Of a stretch of 64,000 nucleotides of DNA, positions 1 to 13,150 are shown piece by piece. The stretch is from contig JAJNNQ010000006.1 of the NCBI GenBank assembly GCA_027886175.1, forward strand, positions 5,580,001-5,644,000. The letters run 5' to 3'. Under the pieces are notes generated by a model, which saw nothing but the letters and a program-made list of their open reading frames with translations, was not told the origin of the DNA and ran no database searches. The translations under genes and the position numbers were made by a program. This DNA comes from Phylloscopus collybita. Taxonomy: Eukaryota > Chordata > Aves > Passeriformes > Phylloscopidae. Numbering within the stretch: the stretch's first letter is position 1; the number at the start of each line of letters is the position of its first letter.

Positions 1-479
1 GAAAATGGAAAGAAAAATCAATCACAAATGTCAGCAGTGTCTTTTGAGATATATGTTGTTAATATTACAGAAGCTGTAATTTAGAAGCATACAATTTAAG
101 TGCAGATTGCCTGATTTACTTTACTGACTCCCTGATCTAGTTTAGTTGAACATTGAATTTAAATAGAGGTGCTTGAAGTCAGGAGGGACTTATGTATGTG
201 CTTATACGCTGTGCTGAATCAACATCCCATTGCAGCAAATCACAAGTACAGTATGTTTAACAAGCGTAACACGGCAAGCATATTTATCTGTTCATAACAA
301 AGCCAAAAATGACACCTTCTCTTTGCATTTCTGTGAGTTAGCAAGAAGCAGCAGGGAGGAATAACCTTACTTTTCCTTATCTACTTTACCTTAGAAATAA
401 TTATTTAGCATACCAAACCAAGAGCAGAGTATATGTTTTGAAGTTGAAAGGAAAAGGTCCAAACTGGCATGCTTTAGCT

Positions 480-660
480 GTTTGTTAACAGCTTTTCTCC
501 TAATGAATTGCCCTGTTGCTCTGCATCACTCTGATTGCAGTGTAACAGCTTTCATTAGGCATTATAAATATGGCTTTGTGCCACATTATTTACATTCTTA
601 GAGTAAATAGCTAGAACTTCACACTGTAATAAATCAGACTGTTTCTGCACTGGCTAAAAA
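480..660. promoter_or_regulatory. Candidate conserved noncoding element
   Basis: Holds a 9-bp inverted repeat CCTAATGAA (499-507) and TTCATTAGG (551-559), each a homeodomain-type TAAT core, and a repeated aacagcttt on their upstream sides (487-495 and 544-552). An A/T-rich attataaatatgg follows. No transposon resemblance. Confidence 0.3.
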
Positions 661-1871
661 ATAATCTGGCAATGCCTAATATACAATTTTACCTTAAAAA
701 ACCTAAAACACAAATATGAAACTTTTTGGGTTTTTAGGTTTTTTGGTACAATTTTACCACCAACATAATTCTACTATGGACAAAATTCTTGCCAGTAACA
801 AGGCTAAGGGAATTGGAATTTCACTGTAATTGGACTTTTCAAAGTGGGCTTCTCTTCTGGTAGAACTGTCACAAGAAGAAACTGATATTTAAAGCTTAAA
901 ATGTGATTATTGCTTGAAATGAACTCTCACTGTAAATATGCATAAAAATGAGCTTAAGAAAAATATGAATCACAAATATGAACGATAAATATTAATCAGT
1001 AATAGGATTGTTTTCATAATACACAACTACTTTCTAGATATTTTGGTAACATTTCATTCAAAAGCTTCATTTTCTTCTTTAACACTTCAGCATGTAAAAA
1101 AAAAAAGGAGGAAACAATACTGTTTGACGGTAGAGATTCTTTTAAAACAGTTTTTTATTAAACACATAATTTTACCCAGGTCAATTTCAAGTCAATGAAT
1201 TTCAGACATAACTGACCCCCTATGAATTCTAGTGAGTGATTTAGGTAGCAAGGTGAAAAATACTACAATTTTTTAATGCACCGTTTTTGGAAACCAAGCT
1301 GTTTCCCTTGAGTTGAAAAAATTTAAGGAACAGAACTCATCTCTACTTTGGACAACAACTATTACAGAGAATATTTTTTATTACTAACACTCTTGAAAGC
1401 CCTAATTTTGGTAGTACTAAAAAACTTAATGCCTGTTTCTAAGAAATATATTATTATTAAATACATATCAAAATTATGATGTCTACAGACATTTTATACA
1501 CATGCAGATATTATGCATGAATATACATTACATCCAGATTTCTTGATTCAACAGGGTTTAGTAAAACTATTAATGCCAATACAAGTTCTGTTAATCTACA
1601 CCAATACTTTGAAACAATGACTTTGCAAAATCCCAGCTATCAGCCTAAACTCAGTTGCAAAAAGGAGTTCACCTTTTAACTAATGTATTCTAAGAAAAAA
1701 GATTTATCAAGTGCATTACAAGGATTCAAAAACACTATTTGCGTATTATAATAGGAAAGAGTACAAAGACATGAAAAAAATGCCTATAAATGATGCTGAG
1801 TCAACAAAAAGGAAAATAAAATATAACAGTTCTTTATAAATTCATTTTTAACCTTCCTAAAGTAAGAAAGC

Positions 1872-1921
1872 AAACTTCTTTTGTTCAAATATAAAAATCA
1901 TCTCATTGAACAAAGAAGTTT
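1872..1921. repeat. Near-perfect hairpin, 16-17-bp arms
   Basis: aaacttcttttgttcaa at 1872-1888 pairs with ttgaacaaagaagttt at 1906-1921 apart from one bulged base. The loop is 17 nt. Confidence 0.85.
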
Positions 1922-2021
1922 TATTGTATTTAACATATTTCTCTCTGTCTATTTAAGTTTATATTAATCTTCTCAAATTCAGGTTGTATTCCATATCTCC
2001 CGACCCAGGCTGCTGCTGAAA

Positions 2022-2041
2022 AAAACCTTGTACAAGGTTTT
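2022..2041. repeat. Perfect 20-bp palindrome
   Basis: AAAACCTTGTACAAGGTTTT, self-complementary without spacer, in otherwise plain AT-rich DNA. Confidence 0.9.
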
Positions 2042-2419
2042 CCCAGCTTTCAGCAAGTAGAAAGCAATTCTAATTTGCTGGATGTGATATTAGGTCTATT
2101 TAGTTTGTCATCTGGCTGCTTTTCTTCCCAATTACATGTTGGCATCACAGTCTTTGAAGAGGATTCTTCCACCTCGTAATGGACTGCGAACCATACAACA
2201 CAAATGTGGCATCTACAATGCATCTATGTAATCTCTTGGGCAACACAGCCACTTAATTCCATGACAGAAATTGTTCTAAGAACTGCTTTTATATTCTTTT
2301 AAATATCTGAAATATTTATCTGACAAACTTAAATATACAATCTACAGACTTGCTCTTGAATGCTAATATCATCTTCCACCCAGTGAATATGAAAACCACA
2401 GTGTCAGTGTTGGTCAGCA

Positions 2420-2437
2420 TTAGGGTTAGGATTAGGG
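2420..2437 (+). repeat. Short telomere-like run
   Basis: TTAGGGTTAGGATTAGGG, three units of the vertebrate telomere repeat with one mismatch. Confidence 0.8.
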
Positions 2438-5400
2438 TGAAGATGGTTAACTGCTCATTTATCAAACCCTCAAAAGGTAACTTTAATCTTCATCTCTAAT
2501 AAAAATATTGTGTAGTTATTGCATAACAGCACTTTGTACTAACAGTGAGACAAATTTGACACCACTATCTTTATTCTCTAGCATTAGAAGATTACACACA
2601 TCTCAGGAAAAAAAAAACAACAAACCACCCTGGCAAACGACCTCCTTCTGTGCAGTCAATGCACTGCACATATTCTAGAATACACGGGACAATAAGTATA
2701 GAAAGGTAGAAAAAATATGGATAAGGAAATTCTTCAGTATATTCAAGAAAGAAGTTAGATTTTATATGACAAATATAGCCTTATGTCAAAATCAAGGAGA
2801 GCATAGTATTTTTGGTGTTCACATTAATCATTAACTAAAATGACCTTGGACTTAAATCATCTGAAATGTTCCGCATTTCCCAAATGCCAGCAAAAATGCA
2901 TCCTTTTGCCACTTTTCCTATTTGGTGTATTAAAAAAAAATAATTTAAGTGCACTATCTACCTTCAATTGGGGTCTAGCTGAAGGCCAAACAGATTGGTA
3001 TGAGCAGCTAACTATCTTAGCCACTTGACATGAGAAATGGGAAAATTTATCAAGCAGAAATCTTACCAGAAAATGGATTTTGAAATACTCCAAAAATCTT
3101 AACTGGTGTCAGACAACCTATCTATTTTTTTTTTATTGCAACTAAGAAATTAAATAAAAAACTGGTTTTCTCCAGAAGAACTTATTTTTCTTCTGAAAAA
3201 AGAAATTTTCAAGTCATTGGATATAGCACTTTGCTCAATTTTCAAGAGGGAAATTATTACCTACTGGTGCTTATTAATATGAATAGGTCGGAACATCAAC
3301 ATTCCAATTTAGATTAATGCAGGAAACAGTTTATATCCTCAAAAGAAATGCTTTAAAACAGGAGAAATAAATACAGGTTTTATTAGCTTTATTGTAAACA
3401 CAGCCCACATTTTTTGCACAGAAGAAAGTTCCCACAGCAAGAAATACTAGGAAAGAGTGTCCTCAAAAATACTGGTGCATTTTAACAATGCAATATAAAA
3501 GTAATGAAATCCCATTATCTCAACACAGAGAAAGTACAGAAAAAGTAGTAGGAAATCAACTTGATTAATTCACAAAGACTTCTATGACTTGAAATTCAGA
3601 AAAGAAAAGCAGAAACCACAGTATTTGGAGAGAATTAGTAAGGATGAATATAGACAATTGCTTAAGGACAAAATAATAACATCAGTACTCAGAATGAGAT
3701 ACAACTGGCAAAAAAAACCAAACCACTCTCTAAGTATACTGATAAGGAGGAGACAAATAGAGACTTGGTTCATTACTCAAAAGGGAAGAAAAGCTTTGAG
3801 TGGATGAGACCACCAAAACCAAATTGTTTAATGACTTCTTTTACTTCAGTATTCACTAAATTTGCATTTTGAAGATGATTAATGTATGTGACAGAGCACT
3901 AATGCACAGCTGACTCTGATTTTTTATAAGAATCTCCCCCAAAACCCCAATTCAGATAAAACCAGACCCAGGGCATTAGTTAAAGTAGCCTCAAAGCAAA
4001 TTGCAGCTACACTTGATAAATTTTTTAAAAGGGATTTAAGAAAACTGAAAGAATGTACATGATTCTAATAATAACAAAAGAAAATGTCACAGAATTGCTC
4101 AACACAAGTCAAAGTATCAGGCTGTTTCTAGGACGTATGAACAGATACATCATCTTTTAAAAAACATGAACCATGCCTTAGATCTCCTGTTCATCAACTT
4201 CAGGTTTTTGTCCAGTTTTGGATACTGAACCACAAGAAATGAGTTGACTTTTTCCTTTTAGGTATCTGAAAATCCTAATCTACAAGAACAGTCAGAAAAA
4301 AATATCATGTTTTTATGTCTGCAGACAACAGAATACCAAGGGAAACATGAGATGATAAAGGTACTTCAGAAGTCCACATAACCCTCTTATTGCCTTGATC
4401 AGTGCTGTCTGTCTTCCTCTGCATAAGACACTCTATTCAGTATTTTTTTTTCCCAAATATATATAAAGAAGAAAAATGAAACAAATATGCAAAAAAAGAA
4501 AAAAAGACGCTGCTCTTTTTGTCCAGTGTGGATGTGTTTGTCTCATTTTTTCATAGAAAGATCCATTGAGAATGGCATCTGTATCTTTGAACTCCCTATC
4601 CTTGAAAGGGAAACAGATTAAATAAACTCTTAACCATTAAGTTTTATGAGTCTTAAATGTAGTGAAAGGAAGGAGAGCTATCTGCCATGTGAAAAAGTGA
4701 TTTTATTATTTCTCCTGAGTAATATAACCATATGCTATTTTACTCAAAATGAAGGTAACAAAAACAAGGAGTACAGCAAGAGCACTAATAAGGAATTTAT
4801 GGATTGATATATAAGATATATATGGAGCTACCCCTGCAGCTAATCTGTCACACAGAACATGAAACTTCATGTAATTCTTGTTGTAGTATCAATGAGAAGA
4901 TGTCCTAGATCATATGCTAAGAGTTAAATTACATCTGTGAACCAGTTTTTTAATGTAAACATATTTCTGACAGTCATTGACAGAAATTCCACAGTGGTAA
5001 TAAATAGAAGTAAGAGATACAACTCTAAATTTACTTGTATCTCTAAAATAATCAAATAACTCTTAGTTAAAACTCATTTTCTGGGAAGTTGAACAGATAT
5101 AAAACAAGGGCATAAGAACAGACTTGGACTGCAGCGTCCCAATGAAAGCTTTCCTTAAGCCTTACAGTCAGTGCAGTCTACATTTTCAATTGTAGAACAG
5201 ACAGACGGTGATATTCTAATTCTTTATAAATACTACAAATTGAGTTACATATATAAAAAAAACCCCCAACCTTATTTCATTTGGAAATGGTTGCTATATT
5301 CACATTAGAAGTTCGAATGAATTTAAAAAAAAACCAAGGAGACTAATTAAAACTACGATAATTTCTATCACAACAAGCTTAAAATGTATTTATATGCAAA

Positions 5401-6946
5401 AATGAAATACAAAATGTGTATTTCTGTGCCAGTCATGCCTATCAAAAGCGGTAACACCTCTCCCTTTTATCCCTGCAGTTTTCTACCTGGCTCCTCAATT
5501 TCCTTCTAAATACTACATTTAACCATTTAACTTGTTTCATTAATTAAACACCCAGGCATTTAAATCTACAGACCAGACGATGTATTCACTTCCATTCCCA
5601 ACTAGAAAGTTTCTCGAACAGTTGTATTTTACATGTCTAGCACTGATCCACAGTTTAGGATTAGCCAAATTAAAATTACCAGTCTTAATCAAAAATGACA
5701 AATTATTCTCTTAACTCCTCAGAATTTCCAATAGGATTACTGGGAAAAATTATTATCCCTTTCTGGTAGGTTTCCCCTCAGCTATTCCCTCTGAATTAAG
5801 ACTCTTAACTGTAAAGTCTCCGTCGATCAGGTGCCTGAGCACTAGATCACTAAGAAACAGCCCTTCCCTCTTTTTTTACTATCCATACAGTACATTCAGA
5901 CCCTTTTCAGTATATTATTTCATAGCAGTGTTTGGTACCACAATCTACAGTACTTTTCTAAAGCTTCTTCTTTTCATTTGGAATATGTCTTCACACAGAC
6001 ATGCTTTACACATTAACATACTGAAACGGATGTGGAAGCAGATAATGAATTGTACAGTCAAATACTTGAAGCATTAACTCACAGGGATGCCAGATTAGAG
6101 ACAAGGCAAGGGCAGAATTTTAGACATAGATAGTATGTTTTAAGTGTGTGCACATGCACACAGAGGCAGATGAGAAAAGTCCACTGGCCTGGTGAAATAT
6201 CTTAGTATAAAACTCGTGTGATAGGTGATCACTATGTTGGCATTTTTAGGCTTGCGAAGTTTCAGAACACAGAATCTTAAATAAGTGTAAGAATGGAGAG
6301 TCATTGTTTATATTCTCCTGTTCTTTCAGGAAAACAGAAAAAAAATGGTGGAAGGGAAAACTGGAAATTTTTAGGAAGATAATGGATGGAGATTGTTTCA
6401 TATCTCAGTAAGATTTAGCTAGTCATCATATCTGATTAAATTTTTTCAAGAGCTTTAGAAAAAGGACACAGCCAACTTAAAAATCACATTTGCCCAACTG
6501 CAATTCAAAGAAATAAAGAAATAATTCTCCTCTATAAGGGAACATGCTGAATTACTCACCTCGCTTAACTTTCCCATTTCCTCTTTTGCATTGGACTTTT
6601 GCAAAGCAATAATGGACAGAAAGCCATGAAAATTATAATAATGAAGCCACAAAAAGTAGAAATGGCATACATAATTAAGTATAAATGCATGCAATTAAAA
6701 TTTCAAGCTAAAATGTATCACCAAATACAAAATATTAAGTTATAAATATATAATCTATTGCAGTATAACTGCACTTATGTCAAAGTATAACTCCACTTAT
6801 ATATAACTCCACTTATGTCAAAACCTATGAACTAGCCTTACCCTTCAAGTTAGGAAAAGGGGAAGTAGAATCAAGAAAATAAAGAGGCACTGACAATAAA
6901 AATACTTTATAAGAAAGAAAGACATTTTAACGTACAGATTCATTGA

Positions 6947-6974
6947 CATTGCAGAGACAACATTGCAGAGACAA
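6947..6974 (+). repeat. 14-bp tandem duplication
   Basis: cattgcagagacaa occurs twice in immediate succession with no mismatch. Confidence 0.9.
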
Positions 6975-7584
6975 ACAATGAAAGCTTTCTTTGCTCTCCT
7001 CCCCACCAAAGCATCAGTTAAGATTTGGATACCTTGAAGTGATTCTATTTCTTTACTTATTTCTAGGTAACAGGATTATATAGAAAATAGCTGTAAAGTT
7101 TGTTTGTTCACAGTTCCCTGCATAGGTGCAGTAACAGCCATTTTGTGAAAAGATCACAGCAGTGGGGGAAAGGTTGGCTGTTTACTACCCCCTGATGAAT
7201 GCAGGGCAGCTGAATTTGAAGTTTCTGGGGATGGGGCAATTTGCTTCTTGCTTGAGGAAGTAATCATGCTCAACTTCAGCCAAGTTTCTTAATGCAGAAT
7301 AGAAGGGGATGAAGTAGATGAACTTTTTTTCCAGAGGACACTGAGGGAAGGATACAAATGGGTTCTGAAGTTTTTCAGGTCATCCAACTCACCTACCAGT
7401 TTTGATTTTTTGCTATATACATAATTATTTTATTCTTTTTATATTCTTCTACAATGGAAAGATAAATAGGGAGCCTTTAGTTTCTTTTGGTACACGTCCT
7501 TCAAAGCTCTGTCTGAATTGCAGTCCCATCATTATATTCTAGCTGAAAAACATGCAAGTTCCTAAGGGCTTTTGACACACAATC

Positions 7585-7680
7585 TTCAGAGGCAAGAAGC
7601 ACCTTGGGAAATCTCAGAGGTGATCTGGTCTCAATTCTATATGAAGTCAAAGAACAGTCTGATGAGATACTATGTAAATG
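7585..7680 (-). mobile_element. Possible CR1 3' remnant
   Basis: The plus strand has cttgggaaatctcagaggtg followed by atctggtctcaattctatat, which recalls the reverse complement of the CR1 end (ttggaagggacctcnggaggtcatctagtccaa). Divergence is high and no terminal repeat is visible, so this could be chance. Confidence 0.3.
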
Positions 7681-7985
7681 TTAATGAAATGCTCTCTGAA
7701 ATGTTAATAGACTAATCTAGGTGACCAGAAGGAGAGTTTCTGAATTAGTACACTTAGAAAAAACAGTAGCTATATATTAGCTTCATAACAAGTTTCCTAA
7801 GTAATGAAGTTATACTTATGGAAACAAGCTACTCATTCTATCCATCTGTAACTAAGCTCAAATATAGTTTACAGGATATGTAAAAGTAAATTTTACCTTA
7901 TAATTGTTTCATATCTATTTAATACAAATAGTGGTTTTGGACAAGATTATTATTATTATTTAGGTCATGTCAAATAATAGTACTT

Positions 7986-8004
7986 AAAAAAAAAAAAAAA
8001 AAAA
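7986..8004 (+). repeat. Poly-A tract, 19 nt
   Basis: Uninterrupted A run in AT-rich DNA. Confidence 0.95.
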
Positions 8005-9889
8005 GGGCTCACAGTATCTAAGGAAAGATAAGAAATTTCCAGAATTTTTACCCTTAATGTTAGAGACTAGAGTACTGATGTTACATTCTAGTGAATTGTT
8101 TCAAATTTTGTTAAGAGGACACAGGAGACTAAAAGGAGCACACAGAAAACAAAAATTGCAGAGTACTTACTGGTGGAGAGAAATACAAGTTTAATAACTG
8201 AAATGATTTTTTCAGATACTTTTTTAGGAGGAGGCAAGAGGTAAAGGTTAGAAACCAATAGTGTAATGAGCATACCAAGAGTGCAGAGCAGCCACTTTTA
8301 ACTCTGAGTCTCAGTTAGCCTTGTCAGTTCAGTGCCAGCTCTGTAATGAGCAAGCAGTCCACACAACCGAGGACCTTAGTGTATTAAACAAATCACGGGA
8401 TACAGAAATGCACTGTATTGTGGAAACAAGCGTTGAGATCAGCATTAATGATGAAGTGAGGCAGATAAATAGGGAGACAAGGATACAGAGGCACCACTAG
8501 TCAAGATACATCATTAAGCACAATCACCTTTGACAGAAGCAGTTTTGATATTTCAGTACTCCACTTATGTCAAAAGCCATGAACTTCAGCATGTTGGAAT
8601 GGTGCCTTAAGGGTTGCAGCTAATTAACCCAGATTATCTTCTGCAATTTTCAGACCTGTTGTGGAACAGATCTTTCAGGGTATTTTACAGCTTAAATTGA
8701 CTGGATTTACAGTGTTACTCTTGAATATAAATATGACATAAAAGTAGAGCAACCAAATGCATAATTTTCTATGTCATAGTTGTGTAGGGTTTTTAGTCAA
8801 TATTTCTACATCTAATGCATTTTCTCAGTAATCTGCAGGAGTGTATTACACCTTTGTTCGGATGCCTTGAGGCGAATGTGTAAATTTAAGATGATAAACA
8901 TACTGTATGAAGTGCAGTGAACTTAGATCCAAGGTCTGCAGCAAATTTCTTCTCACAGAGTTCTTGGGTATCGCTTCCTAGAGTAACATTCAGGAGTTGG
9001 AACAGTGAACTCAGTACAACTTTTTCCAGTTGTAGAAACTCAGGGCTTCAAGATTATTCCCACATTTCTGCCTTTACCGAGTTCTTTCAATTTTCTTAGT
9101 CTCTTCAGGTTCTTTGCAGAATTCAATACTCCTTTTGTGTTGTCTTTAAATCGTACCTTAAAGTGTTTTATCAAAATACCCATGTAGTTGAAGTAGCTTT
9201 CCGTGTCTTACCCACCTGATACTCTCTTTAAACTGGAATCTTTCTAGAAACAGTATGAAATATGATCTCTCTTTATATCCATTAGTTGTCTTTGCTTTCT
9301 TCATCCTATCTATATTACTCTGCAATTAATATCCATCAGCATAAATGAAACCAACAATTTTTCCTTTCTTTGACTTTGAGGATGTTAACAAAATGAAAAA
9401 ATAGGAAAGCTATATATATTTTAAAAATCTAGCTATATCTGACATTTGGAGTGTAAAAATCTCACCTTTTTTTCTGTAATATAAACACAACCAATGAACA
9501 TCTCTTTTTGAGAGAGCATTTTATCTAAAAAGATAAGCCTTTTAAGCAAACAGGAATCAACTGGCAAAAATACAAATTAGTGTAGAGAAAGTCACAGTTA
9601 AAATATAGGATATAAGACTTAAGGGATTCCAGTTCCTTAATTATTTTCAATGATGATGCTAGTATACTTTCACTTGCTGATTAATAGATGAAATTTTTAA
9701 ATGTCCCAATGTAAATGGGACCAACTACTCATCCTACTAGAATGCTATTTTCAAAACTGCACTTGTTACTAATCTCCATTTGTTCTTGTGTTTATGCTGT
9801 TAACATTTCCTCTCCAACATTTACCCCCACAAACATATACAACATATTGTATATATTATAATTGTATATATATTTACATTGCATGTAAT

Positions 9890-9945
9890 ACAGATGTGTG
9901 TGTATTTTACACACACACACACATCTGTGTATATATACACTTTCT
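9890..9945. repeat. TG/CA microsatellite forming an inverted repeat
   Basis: acagatgtgtgtgta followed after ttt by tacacacacacacacatctg, then an AT-rich tatata run. The TG and CA runs face each other and could fold back. Confidence 0.85.
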
Positions 9946-11029
9946 TCTTGTCTTCCTTTTATTAGACTGAACAAGCCACACTGTTTCAATCATTTAATTT
10001 TAAATAGTATATTTTTCTATATTAACCTAGCAGCCTTGCTCTATATTAACTCTAGTTGCATTAATTATTTTTGAACACTGCGGGAGGGCATCAATACCTC
10101 ACTTTTTATTTGCAAAAATACTTTCCTTGATCCAGACAGAGAATTACTGACTTTATGTACAGATGCACAGCAGTGGAATCAAAAATAAGCCTAATCTTTA
10201 CACTTACTTAACTGTCCAAGTCCTTCCCAGCTCACAAATCCTCTGTTTATATAAATTATATGATGCTTTCTTATCTCTCAAGTTCTCATATACATAAAAT
10301 AAGTATCACTACAGACTTTTGCTTGAGAACAAACTTTCTATCTAATTGGTATAATTACTGCTTAAAATAAGGAAGAAGCAGAATGTAACCATGACTTCAT
10401 ATTTCTTAAGATAATTCTCTGCTGTGTGTTTTCTAATTCTATAATCCATACCCTTGTAGGAAATGGCAAAGAAGACAATCTGTTTTTGTTAATTAACTCA
10501 GCTGGAACGAAACTTGAAACTGTTCAGAAATCAAAAATTCACAGAGAAATAACTAAGGTTTTCTGGACATTTCATTACAGATTAATTTGGGGTTACCTCA
10601 GAATTAAGTCCCCAAAGCTTTATTCAGTAGTCCTATTAGGTCTTCAGTAGCCATCATTATTTTATTTCTTTAAAACACAAAACTCAACCTATTACAGAGG
10701 ATCAAAGTCTCATAGTGATACTCTACAATCACACTAGGCATAACTGGGACAGATACTTTATCAGGGGAAAAGTTTCATCAAAAGACCAAACTGAATGAAA
10801 TCATGTAAGCCGTTCTTCAAGGCTAAGAAAAAAGAAGTCTCTTTACCCATGCAAATCCTTTTAGGTCATAAAACATCTATTAAATTTAATGCCACAATAT
10901 AAAATAAGCCCATTTCCAGACTAACCTCAAAACTGCATGCTATCAATAAATTGCCTGTAAGTCTGAAAATTCTGATTTATAAAATGTTTTGACAAACATA
11001 CACCTTTAAATCATACAACTTGGCCTCTG

Positions 11030-11285
11030 AGGAGTCATGTCACTTCTTTTTCATGTCAATTCTCTGCACTGCTGCATTGCCACGATCTGTGGTAGCCACT
11101 GGAGCTCAAGTCAGACAGAGCTATCAAATCAATTATAGCAGCCTGCCACTGTCTTACACCGACAACAAATGATTGATAACAAAACCTGCCTACTTTCAGT
11201 TCTCATCTGACAGCAACAAAACAGTCCCTGCCTGCTTTTACTGGCATTTGTCATAAATCAATAGCAATTTCATCACTCAGAAAGG
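11030..11285. promoter_or_regulatory. Candidate conserved noncoding element
   Basis: Non-repetitive, balanced-composition sequence dense in developmental factor motifs: TGATTGAT (PBX-HOX type, 11170-11177), TGACAG (MEIS/TGIF type, 11208-11213) and the aatcaattatag stretch at about 11129-11140. The texture is that of vertebrate conserved enhancers. This is an impression from reading; conservation was not measured. Confidence 0.3.
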
Positions 11286-12418
11286 TGCTGTCAACTCTAC
11301 TCAGTCCATCTGGTTTCACTTTACTGTTATAATTTGTAACGCATAAACTATTCAGGAAGGTTAATGTATAAAACTGGTTTCGTTTAGAATCTCCTATACA
11401 CTGGCACCAGAGCAACACTTAGAAAATATAAAGTGTCAATCATTTTTAAAGATGGGAGAAGGAACCAAGAGGATCATACTCTGTAATCTAAACAATTTAT
11501 TGACACCTAACTTTGCTGGGAATTTTCTCTTTATTAGGTAATACTATCATCTGATCCAAAAAGAAATTGCTCTTTTGACCCATTATTATGGCCTTACAGT
11601 AATCATACCTGAAAGTTGAACAGTGAATCATTTAAATAAAACTCAGACTTTCCAAGCATGAGATGATAAACACTGTATTCTTCCTACCATGCTCAGCTAA
11701 GATGTTAATACTAAAAAAGAAGAAAATCTTAAATGTTCTACAAAGATGAAAAAGAATAATTATAATATTTTAAAATTATTAGAATATTTTAAAACATCAT
11801 CAATAGTTACAAATATAGGTTTGTATTATATTACAGAATTCATTGGTATACTAAGTGGCACAATGAATTGGGTGCCAACAGAGATCTATCTTAAGACATG
11901 GAGCTGTTTCACATCTAAGTTTCCAAGGCTGAACTGAATCACTAAATGAATTGCAATCTTCCTTTGCTTAAAGCAGTTGGTGAATGGTTCAGCTCTGTGG
12001 TGTGTGTGAAGCTCTAAACCATGGTATGTAACAGGTTACAGTGTATGCTTAAGAAATAAAGGTCTGTCATGCTCAGTTTTCCAGCAAACCACTGTTCAGA
12101 CGTTTCTGCAGGAGAATGAATGCTATTTTAATGGTTGTATCTGTGTTTTGGGATGAAAAACATTAAATTTCTACTTCAGATAACAATGATACTTCTTTAG
12201 TGGAACTTTTTAGCAGTGTTATTATTTGAATTGGTAATACTTGCGTTGACTAAAATAAATCCTTATTTAAATCACTTAGAAACTTTATTTCTGATCCATA
12301 GTATTAATATAATGTACTTATATCAGAGAAAATAGTTCCATTAGCACCTAAGTCTTACAAAACAGAACACCAAAGCATGTACTTCTCTCGGGGAGAATAT
12401 TAATTGATGAACCTATAA

Positions 12419-12457
12419 TTTTCCTTCTGTAAAACTTCCACTTTTCCTTCTGTAAAA
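12419..12457 (+). repeat. 23-bp-period tandem duplication
   Basis: ttttccttctgtaaaa occurs at 12419 and again 23 bp later, separated by cttccac. Confidence 0.85.
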
Positions 12458-12674
12458 AAACCTCACACTATCACAAGACATTCCCAGGATTCCCTAAGCT
12501 AAAGTGTAAAGGATCCATGAGAGACCATGAAAAACCCCTCAGACTGATTCCTTGCAGGTTTTGGGACATCCAGTTCTTCTAAAAAAACAAACCAACAACA
12601 CCCACACCAACCAAAGCCAGACAAAACAGCTGACTGAAACTCCCTTTCTGATGTTCCTCTGAGTGCTCTGCCAC

Positions 12675-12698
12675 TTTTTTTTTTTTTTTTTTTTTTTT
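12675..12698 (+). repeat. Poly-T tract, 24 nt
   Basis: Uninterrupted T run with no recognisable retroelement next to it. Confidence 0.95.
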
Positions 12699-13059
12699 AA
12701 TGAATATCTTTGGGATCTTCCATTAGTATGTATTGCAAGGTTATAAGATTATAACCAGTTTCCACAGAACTTGTCTTTCTGTGTTTTCCTTCCATGGACA
12801 CTTAGGGCAAATTATATTCACCAACAACCTTCTTGGATACTTTGTGCTCAACAAGATGACCAAGGTATCAAAGAACCTGCTCATTTTAAAGGAAGAAATG
12901 ATGCTCAAATCTAGAAAGCCACAGGTGAATTAAACAAGAGGCTTCTCTCTTAAATTATGGAAAGTCAAAAAATTTTCATCTGCTATCCAATGAACACTTA
13001 CACCTGCCAACCAATTACTTCAGTCTTTAACATGCAGCAAGTCCAAAAGAGTAGGAGGT

Positions 13060-13150
13060 TTTTGTTGTTGGGGTTTGGGGGTTTTTTGTTTGTTTGTTTT
13101 TGTTTTTGTTTTGTTTGTTTGTTTTTTGTTATTGTTGTTGTTTTTTTTAA
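13060..13150 (+). repeat. T/G low-complexity tract
   Basis: Irregular TTTG and TTG units, including gtttgtttgtttttgttttt. It explains the Phe/Cys/Val-rich chance frame at 12957-13163. Confidence 0.9.

Larger units (their letters stand above)
661..7584. other. Non-genic AT-rich DNA
   Basis: Presumed DIAPH3 intron or 3' flank. Apart from the small hairpin, palindrome, telomere-like run and tandem duplication listed, I see no gene or transposon. Open frames here are all under 80 codons without family resemblance. Confidence 0.6.
7681..11029. other. Non-genic AT-rich DNA
   Basis: Holds the microsatellite near 9890 and a second copy of a short dispersed word at 8563-8586 (see findings). Nothing else recognisable. 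Confidence 0.55.
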
